Positions 1 through 10,300 of a stretch of 64,000 nucleotides of DNA are shown one piece after another. Numbering within the stretch: position 1 is the stretch's first letter; the number at the start of each line of letters is the position of its first letter. The notes under the pieces were generated by a model. The model saw only the letters and a list, made by a program, of their open reading frames with translations. It did not search any database and was not told the origin of the DNA. The stretch covers positions 154,382-218,381 of the forward strand of contig JAYPQK010000011.1 of the NCBI GenBank assembly GCA_038131955.1. The letters are read 5' to 3'. Position numbers and translations under genes: made by a program. The stretch comes from SHAN690 sp038131955 (GTDB taxonomy: Bacteria; Bacteroidota; Bacteroidia; Flavobacteriales_G; Salibacteraceae).

Positions 1-491
1 ATGTCTTGTCCGGTGCGCCCATTCTTTACGTAAACTACCCCTTCTACCTCCCACTGCCTCAAACAGTCTTGATCCCATCTTGACCAAGGCGTTTGAAAAT
101 TGCTCGGAGATGCCCAAGTGATCACTGCGTCGATTCCTTCATTCTCGGCGGTATGAAGCAACACATCTGCCCCACCTCGAGAATGCCCGATCAAGATGAG
201 CGGGATTTCTTTCCTTTTCCACTGCGAGCTTACAAAAGCATGAACTCTTCGCAGTTCTTCTTGCCTTGTTACATAATTATCCTCACGATATCGATCAAGG
301 TGTACAAAATCCAACGGAAACTCTGGTGAAGTTCCATTGCATGAATAGTTGAATTTCACGAACCCAATGCCACGATCTGCAAAGGCTTTCGCTACTTCAT
401 TCATTCCTCCCCAATCCTTGAAACCACTGATCCCGTGAGCGTAGACCGCTAGGGCCTTCATCCGCTCGGGTAAATGAACATCCCAGAGCAT
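1..491 (-). CDS. Alpha/beta hydrolase, 3' end cut by window edge
   Basis: Reading the minus strand from an ATG at 491 gives an open frame of 163 codons that is still open at base 1, so the C-terminus lies outside. It carries an alpha/beta-hydrolase pattern: an HGISGFKD oxyanion-type segment near residues 19-26 and the nucleophile elbow GHSRGG at residues 102-107 (Ser104). The visible part is dominated by charged and aromatic residues with no signal peptide, which suggests a cytoplasmic esterase or peptidase-like enzyme. The catalytic Asp and His would be in the missing part. An in-frame TGA nine bases upstream of the ATG fixes the start. It lies 50 bases downstream of, and in the same direction as, the T9SS propeller gene, so the two may be co-transcribed. 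The substrate cannot be told from the sequence. Confidence 0.8.
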   Translation of the reverse strand, partial: MLWDVHLPERMKALAVYAHGISGFKDWGGMNEVAKAFADRGIGFVKFNYSCNGTSPEFPLDFVHLDRYREDNYVTRQEELRRVHAFVSSQWKRKEIPLILIGHSRGGADVLLHTAENEGIDAVITWASPSNFQTPWSRWDQDCLRQWEVEGVVYVKNGRTGQD

Positions 492-541
492 GGGACCTCA
501 AACACCCTCGATCGTTCCCGAATTGCGCTGGATCCCTTCCA

Positions 542-3304
542 TCAGCGAACCATCAACGGCTCTACGAGCCATCGTGCTCCTTGACGAGCCTCTACGTAGT
601 ACGTACCGGTGCGAAGTCCTCTCACATCGAGCTCTACTGTTCCACCTGGGGTCAATCGCGGAGAATAATGCTTCACCTCACGACCGATTTGATCGTAGAT
701 CACGACCTTGACTTCACCCGTCTCGTAACCACTCAAACGCAGTTCCACACGGTCATTTGCCGGATTTGGAAAGATCGACATATCGTAGGACGACTCAAGC
801 TTACCCTCTACTCCTGCCGGAGCAGGTGGTGTTGTCGTATCGATCAAAGTCACGTGTCCCGCGTACATTCCTTTACCGTGGGTTCCGGCCACCAGCCAAC
901 CATCCGAAGGACGATATTTGAGCATATCCACCACGGCATTTCCAATGGTTTGGCTTCCTTGTCGGACCCATTCTGTGTTCTCGCCATCGAGCTTTGATGT
1001 AGAGAAAACACCTACGCTCGTACTGATGAAATAGATGTCGTCATTCGAATCCGTCGGTACGATGTTCGCCCAACGAATCGAGGGACCATTGCTGATCCAC
1101 CACAGATCCTCCGGTACTCCTTCGTCGCGCTCTCCGACCAAGTTACCTTCTACATCCTCCCAGTCAGCACCGCCGTCTTCGGTATACCAAATGCTTCGAC
1201 AATTGTAATTGCTAAAGATCGCCATGGCCTTCATAGGATCATTGGGGTGCACAGCGATGCATGCCGTATATCCCCCATTTTGGATGCTGTCGCTCGCAGG
1301 AATCAGCTGAGCGCTGGCAAAGACATGAGCGCTATCCAATCGGAAAATTCTGCCGTTGGTAGTTCCAACGTAAACCACACCCTCTGCCGCCGGACTCGTA
1401 GCAATAGCCGTTACCCGAGAGCCGACGTCGGCGATCTGTTTCCAGCTGCTGAACAGTTCCGTACTATCCGTTGAAGTGATCTTGGTATTGCGCCAAATCC
1501 TACTATCGTTCGGTAAGTACATGATCTCATTGTTCGCTCGGTCCAAGGTGAATGGATGAACAAAGAGCCAGCCGGCTCCCGCTCCCCTTCCCAGCTGCTT
1601 GGGCATGATGTTCTCTGCCTCGGTCTTCTCACCGTTCTCATCGATCTTGGAACGCTCGATGTTCGCGTACTGCGTACTCATGTAGAAATGCCCACCACCG
1701 TCTTCAATGTCGCAATAGGCGCCATCGGCACCTCTCACATGCGTCCAAAAGTGATTCTCATCGGCCACATTGGTCCAATGCGTACCTCGATCCTGGGTTC
1801 CACCGATGACCACTTCAGAACCTGCGGTTTCTTCATCGATCGCGATTCCGTAGAACTGGGTCACGTTGTAGCCGTTCAGCAGACCGATCCATTGCATGGT
1901 GTCCATCATGAAGTCCTCGGCGAGGTGAACTCCCGCATCCGTCGTGCTCAACAGTACATTCGGATCATCCGGTCTGAAAGCAATGTTCTGCTGATCCGGA
2001 TAGTGCTTCCCTCCCCCGTTGAAATAGTTATAGATGGTATCACCCTCAATGGCATATCCGCCGATCTGGGTGACCTGATTCGTGTCGGCGAAGCCATTCT
2101 TAGAACGGATCAAGTTGGTCGCTCCGACGAACACTACGTCTTCGTCATCCGGTTTCACACCGAGCACCATGTTGTAGCCACCTTGCATATTGATGCTAGA
2201 CGACACCAGTCCAGAGGTTCGGTTCTCCCAGCTTCCTCCTGCTCCGGTTCCATCACCACTCAAGTATTCATATCGGAAAAGAACCGCTCCGTTGTGTCCC
2301 GCACCGGGCGCATAGGTGTAGAAATAGACCACGTCCTCATTCGATGGCGCTATCGTGATGATGGTACGATCGTGGGAGCCCGGCAATCCTCCGGGGGTGA
2401 TCTCCACCCAATTGAGTCCATCCTCTGATCGCCAAAACCCATCATTGCCCGAGGCATCATTAGAGATGGCCGCATAGAAGACTCCGTCGCTCGTAGAAGT
2501 CACCCTTGTGAATTCGGCGCCGGTTCCGGCTTTAAGGCAGATCGACCAGGTCTGTCCACCGTCATTGCTGCGCGCAATTCCCCGCTTCACGGAAGCATAC
2601 ACAATATCGCTATCGTTGCGCGTCGGATCCATGCAAATGTTGTGCACGTGCGCCCAATCTGAAGTCTTATGCTGGAGTGCCGCCGTACTTTGAAGGTGCG
2701 ACCAAGTCACGCCCCCATCTGTGGATTTCCAAATACCACTTCCACGAAACATCGCACTGAAGCTCTTGGAAGCGGAGTTACCAATGGTCTCTCCCGATCC
2801 GTAGTACCAAATGTTGCCTTTTCCACCACGTGGATCCTGATACACATAAGAGGTGGCAGGTTGATCCATGCTGTTTGATACCCGTGTCCACGACTGCCCC
2901 GCATCGGTGGTGCGCCACATTCCGCCCGAAACTCCGCCGGCTAAGTAGGTATTGGGTGCCGTTCGGTCGATCGCAAAAGCCCGAGTTCGTCCTCCGACAT
3001 TGTAAGGACCAATGCTCTTGAAATCCACAGCCACAGAATCGCGCATGACGTCCGCGCTTGGAAGTCGACTGGCATACACCATTTCACGCATTCGAATGTT
3101 CTCAGGAATCTTTCCGGTCACAGGATCTGCCAATCGCTCATACAGGTAGTCCCAACGCCCTTCGTGGGTCAACTCATCCTGATGACTCTCCGTTTCATGA
3201 AGAGAGCTGTCGCTCGGCCACGAAAAGTTGAGCCAGGTGCACAGACCCGTCAGTCCTAGAACTACACCAATCCCCATCCATTTCAATATCGTTCTTGATA
3301 TCAT
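542..3304 (-). CDS. T9SS type A-sorted BNR/sortilin-type beta-propeller protein
   Basis: A 920-residue exported protein. A hydrophobic N-terminal segment (about residues 8-28) serves as signal or anchor. The body holds repeated Asp-box/BNR elements of the form WRTTDAGQSW (about 130-139), WKSTDGGVTW, RSNDGGQTW and WRSEDGLNW, typical of sortilin/Vps10-like ten-bladed propellers and of glycosidase-like surface proteins. The last ~75 residues are a type A T9SS sorting domain: IFPNPANDRVEL, then a YDQIGREV strand and a GTYYVE strand, ending in a basic residue. That implies export across the outer membrane and cleavage or anchoring by PorU-type machinery. Its ATG overlaps the stop of the upstream lipoprotein gene by four bases (ATGA), so translation is probably coupled. 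Whether the propeller binds or cuts a ligand is unknown. Confidence 0.9.
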   Translation of the reverse strand: MISRTILKWMGIGVVLGLTGLCTWLNFSWPSDSSLHETESHQDELTHEGRWDYLYERLADPVTGKIPENIRMREMVYASRLPSADVMRDSVAVDFKSIGPYNVGGRTRAFAIDRTAPNTYLAGGVSGGMWRTTDAGQSWTRVSNSMDQPATSYVYQDPRGGKGNIWYYGSGETIGNSASKSFSAMFRGSGIWKSTDGGVTWSHLQSTAALQHKTSDWAHVHNICMDPTRNDSDIVYASVKRGIARSNDGGQTWSICLKAGTGAEFTRVTSTSDGVFYAAISNDASGNDGFWRSEDGLNWVEITPGGLPGSHDRTIITIAPSNEDVVYFYTYAPGAGHNGAVLFRYEYLSGDGTGAGGSWENRTSGLVSSSINMQGGYNMVLGVKPDDEDVVFVGATNLIRSKNGFADTNQVTQIGGYAIEGDTIYNYFNGGGKHYPDQQNIAFRPDDPNVLLSTTDAGVHLAEDFMMDTMQWIGLLNGYNVTQFYGIAIDEETAGSEVVIGGTQDRGTHWTNVADENHFWTHVRGADGAYCDIEDGGGHFYMSTQYANIERSKIDENGEKTEAENIMPKQLGRGAGAGWLFVHPFTLDRANNEIMYLPNDSRIWRNTKITSTDSTELFSSWKQIADVGSRVTAIATSPAAEGVVYVGTTNGRIFRLDSAHVFASAQLIPASDSIQNGGYTACIAVHPNDPMKAMAIFSNYNCRSIWYTEDGGADWEDVEGNLVGERDEGVPEDLWWISNGPSIRWANIVPTDSNDDIYFISTSVGVFSTSKLDGENTEWVRQGSQTIGNAVVDMLKYRPSDGWLVAGTHGKGMYAGHVTLIDTTTPPAPAGVEGKLESSYDMSIFPNPANDRVELRLSGYETGEVKVVIYDQIGREVKHYSPRLTPGGTVELDVRGLRTGTYYVEARQGARWLVEPLMVR

Positions 3305-3792
3305 TTCAATTTCTCGTAAAGTGTTACCCGAAATCGATCGGGGTCGTTGGTGATGGTAGATTGGCGCAGAGGTGCCTTAAAATAGTCCCCTTCTTGTAAA
3401 CCACTGAAAGGCTGATTGAGTTCAGGAAAAAGATCTGAAGTGGGTTCCAAGGTGAGGTCAAAGTGAACTTCAATCAATTCTCCCTCCTCGAATTGCCCGT
3501 GAAAGTCGCTCCCTATTTGAGGAATGGCAATGATCTCCACCATGGCCTCACACGGCAGTGAGTCGCAGGGATGCTCATCGCCTTCGAATCGCTCGGCATC
3601 CACCGAGCGCTCGATGATCTTTCCCAGAATTAGCGTCTCTTCCACTCCAGCCGCACCGCCCATCTCTTCAGGCTGTTCCGTCTGGGTCTTCGACTTCTCT
3701 TCCTTTATCGGCTCGGCTTCAGCCGCGCGACGATGACAAGAGGATCCGATCAGGATCACCAAGGAAAATACTAAGGTTCGCGTCAGGTTCAC
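3301..3792 (-). CDS. Small secreted lipoprotein, unknown function
   Basis: A 163-residue protein beginning at a GTG codon. It has a short basic start, a hydrophobic core and a lipobox ending ILIGSSC (Cys at about 19), so it should be a lipoprotein facing the periplasm or surface. The mature part starts with a low-complexity Glu/Lys/Gln linker (about 24-50). It continues with a compact domain containing a CDSLPCE pair of cysteines that could form a disulfide. No family is recognised. The stop codon overlaps the start of the T9SS propeller gene, so this is the first gene of a two- or three-gene operon. It may be a partner of the exported propeller (inference). Confidence 0.75.
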   Translation of the reverse strand: MNLTRTLVFSLVILIGSSCHRRAAEAEPIKEEKSKTQTEQPEEMGGAAGVEETLILGKIIERSVDAERFEGDEHPCDSLPCEAMVEIIAIPQIGSDFHGQFEEGELIEVHFDLTLEPTSDLFPELNQPFSGLQEGDYFKAPLRQSTITNDPDRFRVTLYEKLK

Positions 3793-4402
3793 CCTTCAAA
3801 AATAACGGGCGCGCGAGGATTCTGTCGAGAATTATTGATAATTCGAGGAATTCCATTCCATCTAAACAGTGATTCACACAAAAGCCCGATCTGCCAATTC
3901 AAACCTATATCCTCCATTAATCTTCTGCCGCTCCTTTGGCTTACTGCCCGTCCGGCCATGCGGGCACCCAAAAGAACCAACCGAACGAAGTGAGCTCACG
4001 CAAGTAAAAACTCAAGGCTTTGGAATCGTTGAGTAATTCGGCCAAGGCGGGGCAGGCTCTGCTCTTCATTCAGCGAAGCCTTCCCAGTCTAAGAGGTGCG
4101 TGAAGCGGACCTGAAGTTTCGCACGACCCCTGTCAAGGGAGCCACTAAAGATTTAAACCCACAAAGTATGGTCTCAAACGCATGAAGCGAGCGCAGCCTC
4201 AGTCTCGCTGCAAGCGAGATAGACCTTGAAGGCTTCTTGATTCTTTGCTTCTTTCCCATCAAGGAGAAAGAAGGGAGAACAAAGGGTCTGGGAGCTCCTA
4301 CCAATTAATTGGATAATTGCCGTCCGGAGGATCACAATTTACGTCTTGGAACAATAAAGAATTAACTTCATCGTCTCTTATCCAAGCTAACGGAACACAA
4401 CT
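3793..4402. other. 610-bp non-coding stretch with repeat-like character
   Basis: No convincing gene. The short open frames at 3789-3980 and 4089-4304 (minus) have Arg/Ser-rich, low-complexity translations without domains and are judged spurious. The stretch does hold a strong inverted repeat at 3945-3966. It also has a run (about 4180-4275) reading, on the minus strand, like a short basic MGKKQRIKK-type peptide followed by alternating purine/CGCT motifs. I associate such strings with dispersed intergenic repeats in flavobacterial genomes, from memory and not verified here. The left 40 bases probably carry the promoter of the lipoprotein gene and the right end that of the barrel gene. Confidence 0.5.
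3945..3966. repeat. Inverted repeat (REP-like hairpin)
   Basis: TGCCCG ... CGGGCA, six perfect pairs around a ten-base centre. It is flanked on one side by CTCCTTTGG and on the other by CCCAAAAGAACC, which extend the symmetry imperfectly. There is no T-run next to it, so it is not a typical terminator. It lies in a non-coding stretch between divergent genes and resembles the dispersed hairpins common between genes in marine Bacteroidota (recalled, not searched). Confidence 0.5.
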
Positions 4403-5074
4403 ATGAAAATCTACGCCCGACTACTCACACTAGCCTTATTCATCGGAATGTCAGTTTCTGCCTTTGCGCAATTGGAGACGACCGAAACTGAACCTACTTC
4501 GAGTCAAGATCGTTTTCGGTACCTCAAGCATTCTGTAGGTTTCGGCATCGTCGGTGGAGGTGAACTCAGATCGAACTATCGCGGACCTTTCTGGCCCATG
4601 CCGGGACTGGGTTATAAATACCACACCGAAAACGGCGCGTTTCGTGTCATGGTTGGTGGCATCTACAACAGCAGTGTCTCAGGTGGTTGGGGCTGGGGTT
4701 CCAACTACTCCGAAGGAGGCTTCAATGGACGAATTGGTTATCAATACCACGTAATGGTAGGGCGATTCATGCCGATCATCGGAGTAGATTTGGCAGGCGG
4801 ATACTCAGAGTACACTTCTTCATGGGAAACAGGAAAAGAGGAGTACACCACGATGGTATTCGGCATTTCTCCTAACCTAGGATTCGAGTTTTGGATCACA
4901 CCTAAACTGAGCGTTTTGATGGACACTCGATTTGACATCTCTTACATTGACAACGAAACCAATTTCGAGAACAATGATCCATGGGGCGGTCCTCAAAACA
5001 GCTTCACCAGATCACAGGGAATGGGAACACACATCTCCCCCATCTCGAGCTTCATGGCGATCTTCCACTTCTAA
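4403..5074 (+). CDS. Outer-membrane beta-barrel protein (OmpW/OMP_b-brl-like)
   Basis: A 223-residue protein with a clean signal peptide (cleavage after about residue 22, SAFAQ). The remainder alternates aromatic and polar residues in strands separated by Gly-rich turns, for example WGWGSNY and FNGRIGYQYH, with a terminal FMAIFHF ending in Phe. This is the pattern of a small 8- to 10-stranded outer-membrane barrel recognised by the BAM complex. A specific ligand or transport role cannot be assigned. It stands alone on the plus strand, divergent from the lipoprotein/propeller pair. Confidence 0.8.
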   Translation: MKIYARLLTLALFIGMSVSAFAQLETTETEPTSSQDRFRYLKHSVGFGIVGGGELRSNYRGPFWPMPGLGYKYHTENGAFRVMVGGIYNSSVSGGWGWGSNYSEGGFNGRIGYQYHVMVGRFMPIIGVDLAGGYSEYTSSWETGKEEYTTMVFGISPNLGFEFWITPKLSVLMDTRFDISYIDNETNFENNDPWGGPQNSFTRSQGMGTHISPISSFMAIFHF

Positions 5075-5144
5075 GCTTAAGCCGATTCATATAGATGCGG
5101 TGTCGGATGGTTTTTCTACTTTAGAAAGAACCAAAACCACACCT

Positions 5145-5318
5145 ATGGAAACGCTAAAAGGCGTTTTTCTTAACCACGGTGAACCAACGGCAAGTCATAC
5201 CTTAAAGCTGAAGTTGGAGGATGAGCTGGGAATCGAAACCGTGGTGGTCGAGCCGCGTAAACACTATCAGATCAGCGTTAGAGACGACGCTAACTTTGCC
5301 AAGGAAGACGTCGAATAA
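5145..5318 (+). CDS. Orphan RMMBL-type C-terminal segment of an MBL-fold RNA hydrolase
   Basis: A 57-residue frame starting at ATG 5145. The peptide contains VFLNHGEPTASHTL followed by KLEDELGI and ends in a short basic/acidic tail. This closely matches the small RMMBL domain that ends RNA-processing metallo-beta-lactamase proteins (the V-HGE-P---A--L---L--ELG pattern). The catalytic MBL and beta-CASP domains, with their HxHxDH motif, are absent upstream. The preceding bases belong to the barrel gene and a short spacer. It is either a remnant of a deleted gene or a small free-standing protein. The open frame continues upstream to 4932, but that part overlaps the barrel gene out of frame. Confidence 0.5.
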   Translation: METLKGVFLNHGEPTASHTLKLKLEDELGIETVVVEPRKHYQISVRDDANFAKEDVE

Positions 5319-5393
5319 ATCAGTATCCTTGAAGCCTGAAAGCAGTGCCTCCAAAAGCACGTTCTATCGAGAGAAAATCACCTTGTTGAGGTC

Positions 5394-7316
5394 ATGAAGA
5401 AGAGAGTTTTTGTCACCGGAGCCAATGGCATGTTGGGAGCCAACATTGTGCGACTGTTGATCCAGGATGGCTATGAGGTTCACGGTTTGATCTATCCCAA
5501 TAGTAATCGTGCTGTTCTTGAAGGGCTGGACATAACCATCGCGGAAGGAGACCTCTGTACCGAACTCCCCCTCGATACTTGGCTGAAGGATTGTTCATTC
5601 ATCATCCACGTTGCAGCCTCCACTTCTATTTGGCCTCGGCGCAATCGAAAGATCTGGGAAGTAAATTACGATGCGACGGTAAAGCTCGCTGATGCGGCGG
5701 TTCGACAGGGTGTGGAACGCTTCGTTCACATCGGCACGGCGAATTCATTTGACCGTGGCACAAAGGCCAAACCCGGCGACGAAAAAGAGAGCAAGTATCT
5801 TGCTCGGAAATGGGGCATGGATTACATGGATTCCAAGCAGGCCATACAAGCTGAATTGGTCCGTCGCCATAAAGAAGAATCATTCCCTGTCGTAGTGGTG
5901 AACCCAACGTTCATGATCGGACCTTACGATTCTGGACCCACATCGGGAAGGCTTATCCTGAACGCTTTAGAAGGCAAGGTTCCGGGATCATCTTCGGGCG
6001 GTCGAAGCTTCGTATACACAGGGGATGTAGCAAGAGCTACAGTCAATGCGCTGCACAAAGGGCGATTAGGAGAATGCTATCTGGCCGCTGGAGAAAACCT
6101 GTCATTCGACGAATTCTTCCGACTCGTATTTGAGCGACTCGGTGTGACGCGCCGCATCATCAAAGTGCCTCAACTCTTCGCCTTGATCGGAGGCGCTAGC
6201 CTTTCCATCATTGGACGGATCAACAAGGTTCCACCACGGTTGAGTTTTACCATGGCAAGGATGTCTTATGACGACACGTACTACTCGAATAAGAAAGTGG
6301 TAGCAGAACTTGACATGCCTCAGACACCCTTGGATCAAGCGATCGACGAGTGTGCCAAATGGCTGAAAGACAATGGTTACGTAAAGCTTGGCAAGGGATA
6401 TGCCGGTAAGACGGTCATCATCACGGGTTCTACTCAGGGAGTTGGCAAAGCCCTGGCGCATGCCTTCCTTTCTAAAGGTGCCAATGTGTTGCTCAACGGG
6501 AGATCGGAAAGTAAAGCGCAAGCCTTGAAGGAGGAATTTACCTATGCTCGAAGCCGAGTGCTTTATGTTGCGGCCGATGTCACCAAGGAAGAAGGCGCTC
6601 GAAGCATTATCGATCAGGCCATGCAGCAATTCAACCGGATCGATGTACTCATCAACAACGCGGGAATGTCATCATATGGCGACCTCGAGGACAGCAGTCC
6701 ACGGGTGATCCGCGAAGTGCTCGATTCTAATGCAACCGGATCGCTGTTGGTGACGCACTACGCGCTACCCTTCATTCGTCAGACAAAAGGTCAGATCCTC
6801 TTCATTTCCAGTTTGGCTGGACTACACGGGTTGGGCGGCCATACGATCTATTCCATGGCGAAAATGTCTCTTATCGCCCTTGCGCAGGGACTTCGCAAAG
6901 AAGTGAAGCGACACGGGGTTTATGTCGGCTACACATGCCTAGGCTTCACCGAAAATGATAGTGTAAAGAGAACCTTGGCACCCAATGGGGAATTAGAGCC
7001 GATTCCATCCCGTCCCGGGATCAAGCCTGCATCTAAGAAGTATGCGGTCAGGATGATCATGCGCCAATTGAATCGCAAGAAATTCCGATCGGTTCACACC
7101 CTTCCGGGAAAGCTACTCTTTGTTGCCTCGCGCATTTCAGAAGGCCTTCCAATGTTCGCCTTGAAGAAAGGTTACGACGCGGAACGTAAGTTCTTAGAAG
7201 GTATTAAGCAAAAGCGTGAGCAAGCTGCTAAGGCGAACGAAGCAAAGTCAGAATCCTCTCAATCTCAGGAGAGAGAGTCTGCTCGCTCTTCTTCGGATGT
7301 GGTAAGTAAGGGATAA
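5394..7316 (+). CDS. Two-domain SDR fusion: epimerase-like plus 3-ketosphinganine-reductase-like
   Basis: A 640-residue fusion of two nucleotide-binding enzymes. Residues 1-335 form an extended SDR (NAD-dependent epimerase/dehydratase type) with the GANGMLG dinucleotide loop at 9-15 and a YMDSK catalytic pair at Tyr144/Lys148. Residues 336-600 form a classical SDR with GSTQGVG (345-351), NNAG (421-424), Ser472/473 and YSMAK (Tyr486/Lys490). Its order and the long C-terminal extension recall ketodihydrosphingosine reductases. The last ~40 residues are a charged Ser/Glu/Lys tail. Bacteroidota make sphingolipids, and a serine-palmitoyltransferase-like enzyme is encoded at 37.0 kb, so reduction of the 3-keto base is a reasonable role. 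The fused epimerase half might act on the same lipid (inference). Both active sites look intact. Confidence 0.85.
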   Translation: MKKRVFVTGANGMLGANIVRLLIQDGYEVHGLIYPNSNRAVLEGLDITIAEGDLCTELPLDTWLKDCSFIIHVAASTSIWPRRNRKIWEVNYDATVKLADAAVRQGVERFVHIGTANSFDRGTKAKPGDEKESKYLARKWGMDYMDSKQAIQAELVRRHKEESFPVVVVNPTFMIGPYDSGPTSGRLILNALEGKVPGSSSGGRSFVYTGDVARATVNALHKGRLGECYLAAGENLSFDEFFRLVFERLGVTRRIIKVPQLFALIGGASLSIIGRINKVPPRLSFTMARMSYDDTYYSNKKVVAELDMPQTPLDQAIDECAKWLKDNGYVKLGKGYAGKTVIITGSTQGVGKALAHAFLSKGANVLLNGRSESKAQALKEEFTYARSRVLYVAADVTKEEGARSIIDQAMQQFNRIDVLINNAGMSSYGDLEDSSPRVIREVLDSNATGSLLVTHYALPFIRQTKGQILFISSLAGLHGLGGHTIYSMAKMSLIALAQGLRKEVKRHGVYVGYTCLGFTENDSVKRTLAPNGELEPIPSRPGIKPASKKYAVRMIMRQLNRKKFRSVHTLPGKLLFVASRISEGLPMFALKKGYDAERKFLEGIKQKREQAAKANEAKSESSQSQERESARSSSDVVSKG

Positions 7317-7322
7317 ACCCAA

Positions 7323-10300
7323 TTACATATTCCTCCTATACTGACCTCCCACTTCAAATAGCGAGCTGGTCACTTGACCCAAGGAGCAATACTTGCAGAC
7401 CTCCAACAATTCTTCGAACATGTTGCGGTTGTTGATCGCCGCCAATTGAAGCCCACGAAGTAACTCCTCTTGCCTGTCGCCAAAGGCTTCGTGCAATCGG
7501 TTCAGCATACTGATCTGGTACTCCTTCTCCTCGGTGGTCGCGCGGATCACCTCCTTCGGCAAGATCGTCGGACTTCCCTTTGAACTCAAGAAGGTGTTCA
7601 CCCCAATGATCGGGAACTCGCCGGTATGCTTCAAGGTCTCGTAGTACAAACTCTCATCCTGGATCTTTCCACGCTGATACATAGTTTCCATGGCGCCTAG
7701 CACCCCACCGCGCTCTGTGATGCGGTCGAATTCTGCCAGTACGGCTTCTTCTACCAGATCCGTGAGTTCTTCGATGATGAAGGAACCTTGAAGTGGATTC
7801 TCATTCTTCGCCAAGCCCAGCTCCTTGTTGATGATCAACTGTATCGCCATGGCCCGACGCACACTCTCCTCCGTTGGAGTCGTGATCGCTTCGTCGTAGG
7901 CATTGGTGTGAAGTGAGTTACAGTTGTCATAGATCGCGTATAGCGCCTGAAGCGTAGTACGGATATCGTTGAAATCAATCTCCTGCGCGTGTAGGCTTCG
8001 TCCACTCGTTTGGATGTGGTACTTCAGCATCTGTGCGCGTGGGTTTGCACCGTACTTCTGCTTGAGCGCCTTCGCCCAGAGTCTTCTAGCTACACGACCG
8101 ATCACGGCGTATTCAGGATCGATACCGTTGCTAAAGAAGAAACTCAAGTTCGGTCCGAAGGCATTGATGTCCATGCCTCGACTCAGGTAGTACTCCACAT
8201 ATGTGAAGCCATTCGCCAAGGTGAAGGCCAACTGCGTGATCGGGTTTGCTCCGGCTTCGGCAATGTGATAACCGCTGATCGAAACAGAATAGAAGTTACG
8301 CACCTTGTGAGCAATGAAACTCTCCTGCGCGTCTCCCATCAATCGAAGGGCAAACTCCGTACTGAAGATGCACGTATTCTGCGCTTGGTCCTCCTTCAAG
8401 ATGTCTGCCTGAACCGTACCTCGAACCACGCTCATGGTCTCAGCCTTGATCTTCGCGTACACGTCCTTATCCAATACTTGATCACCCGTTACGCCGAGTA
8501 GCATCAATCCAAGTCCGTCATTTCCTTCCGGCAGCTCCCCTTGGTACTTCGGACGCTCGAGTCCCTTGTCATCCCAAAGGTCTTTCAGCTTGGCTTCCAC
8601 CTTTGACTCAAGACCATTGGCCTTGATGTACTTTTCACAAGCCTGATCGATGGCGGCATTCATGAAAAATCCGAGCAACATCGGAGCCGGACCGTTGATG
8701 GTCATCGATACCGAAGTCTTCGGGTCGGAAAGGTCGAATCCTGAATACAGCTTCTTCGCGTCGTCGAGGCAGCAGATGCTCACACCGGAGTTACCCACCT
8801 TACCATAGATATCAGGACGATGATCCGGGTCGTTACCGTAAAGGGTCACCGAGTCAAATGCCGTACTCAATCGTTTGGCCGGCATACCCAAACTCACGTA
8901 GTGGAATCGTCGGTTGGTACGCTCAGGTCCACCCTCTCCGGCGAACATTCTCGTAGGATCTTCTCCTTCGCGCTTGAATGGGAACAATCCGGACGTGTAT
9001 GGGAACTGACCAGGCACATTCTCCTGAAGGCTCCAACGGAGGATGTCTCCCCAACTACGGTACTTCGGCGTAGCCACCTTCGGGATCTGAGAATGACTCA
9101 AGCTCTCGGTATGGGTCTTTACCTTGATCTCCTTGTCGCGGACGGTGAAGGTGTAGAACTCATCCTTGTAGCGCTGCATCTGGTTTGCAAAGTCTTGAAG
9201 AAGATCCCAGTTGTGCGGATCGAGGTCTTTCTTGACCTCATCAAATTTCTCTTGAAGCGACTTCGCTAGATCTCCCTCACCAACTTCATGGATGGTGCGT
9301 GAAAGGGCGTACAAGCGATCTGCGATCTCGCTTTGTTCCTTGGCCCATTTGTCATAGGCGCGGTTGTTCTCAGAGATCTCACTGAGGTAGCGCGTTCTGT
9401 TCGGTGGAATAATGAACACCTTTTCGCTCATCTCGTCGGTGATCTCGAAAGTGGAAGTCAACTCCTTGGCCCCCGCCTTTTCGACCAACAAGTCCATGAT
9501 CGCTTTGTATAAGGTGTTCGTACCTGGGTCGTTGAACTGACTCGCGATGGTACCGAATACCGGAATATCCTCTTCCTTGGCGTCCCACATCTGGTGGTTA
9601 CGCTGGTACTGCTTCTTCACATCGCGGATCGCATCCAAGGCACCGCGCTTGTCGAACTTATTCACCGCAACGATGTCGGCGAAATCCAGCATGTCGATTT
9701 TCTCGAGTTGGGTGGCAGCACCGAATTCAGGAGTCATCACATACAGACTCGCATCGCTGTGATCCAAGATCTCGGTGTCACTCTGACCGATACCAGATGT
9801 TTCGAGGATGATGAGGTCAAATTGAGCAGCCTTCAGGATGGAAAGTGCTTCTTTCACATGCTTGCTCAAGGCCAAGTTGCTCTGACGAGTCGCAAGCGAA
9901 CGCATATACACGCGCTCATTGCGGATAGCATTCATGCGGATACGGTCACCCAATAGAGCGCCACCGGTTCTTCTCTTCGATGGGTCTACCGAGACGATGG
10001 CCAAAGTCTTGTTTGGAAAATCTATCAAGAAGCGACGGACCAATTCATCCACCAACGAACTCTTCCCTGCTCCACCTGTACCAGTGATACCGAGGATGGG
10101 TGCGTTGCTCTTGTCCGCCAACTGACGAACCTTCTCCATTTCCTCCTTGAAGCCGTCGGGATTATTCTCTGCCGCAGAGATCAGTCGAGCTATGGATGGT
10201 TTATCCTTCACAGACAAATGCTTCACCTCACCATTCAGGTTCATCCCCGTAGCGAAGTCACACTTTTCGAGCATGTCGTTGATCATGCCTTGAAGGCCCA

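Noticed and set aside
1556..2428. 290-codon plus-strand frame inside the propeller gene
   Set aside because: Antisense shadow of a long coding region with clear domains on the minus strand.
3789..4304. Two minus-strand frames of 63 and 71 codons
   Set aside because: Arg/Ser-rich, no domain or signal peptide, inside repeat-like non-coding DNA.
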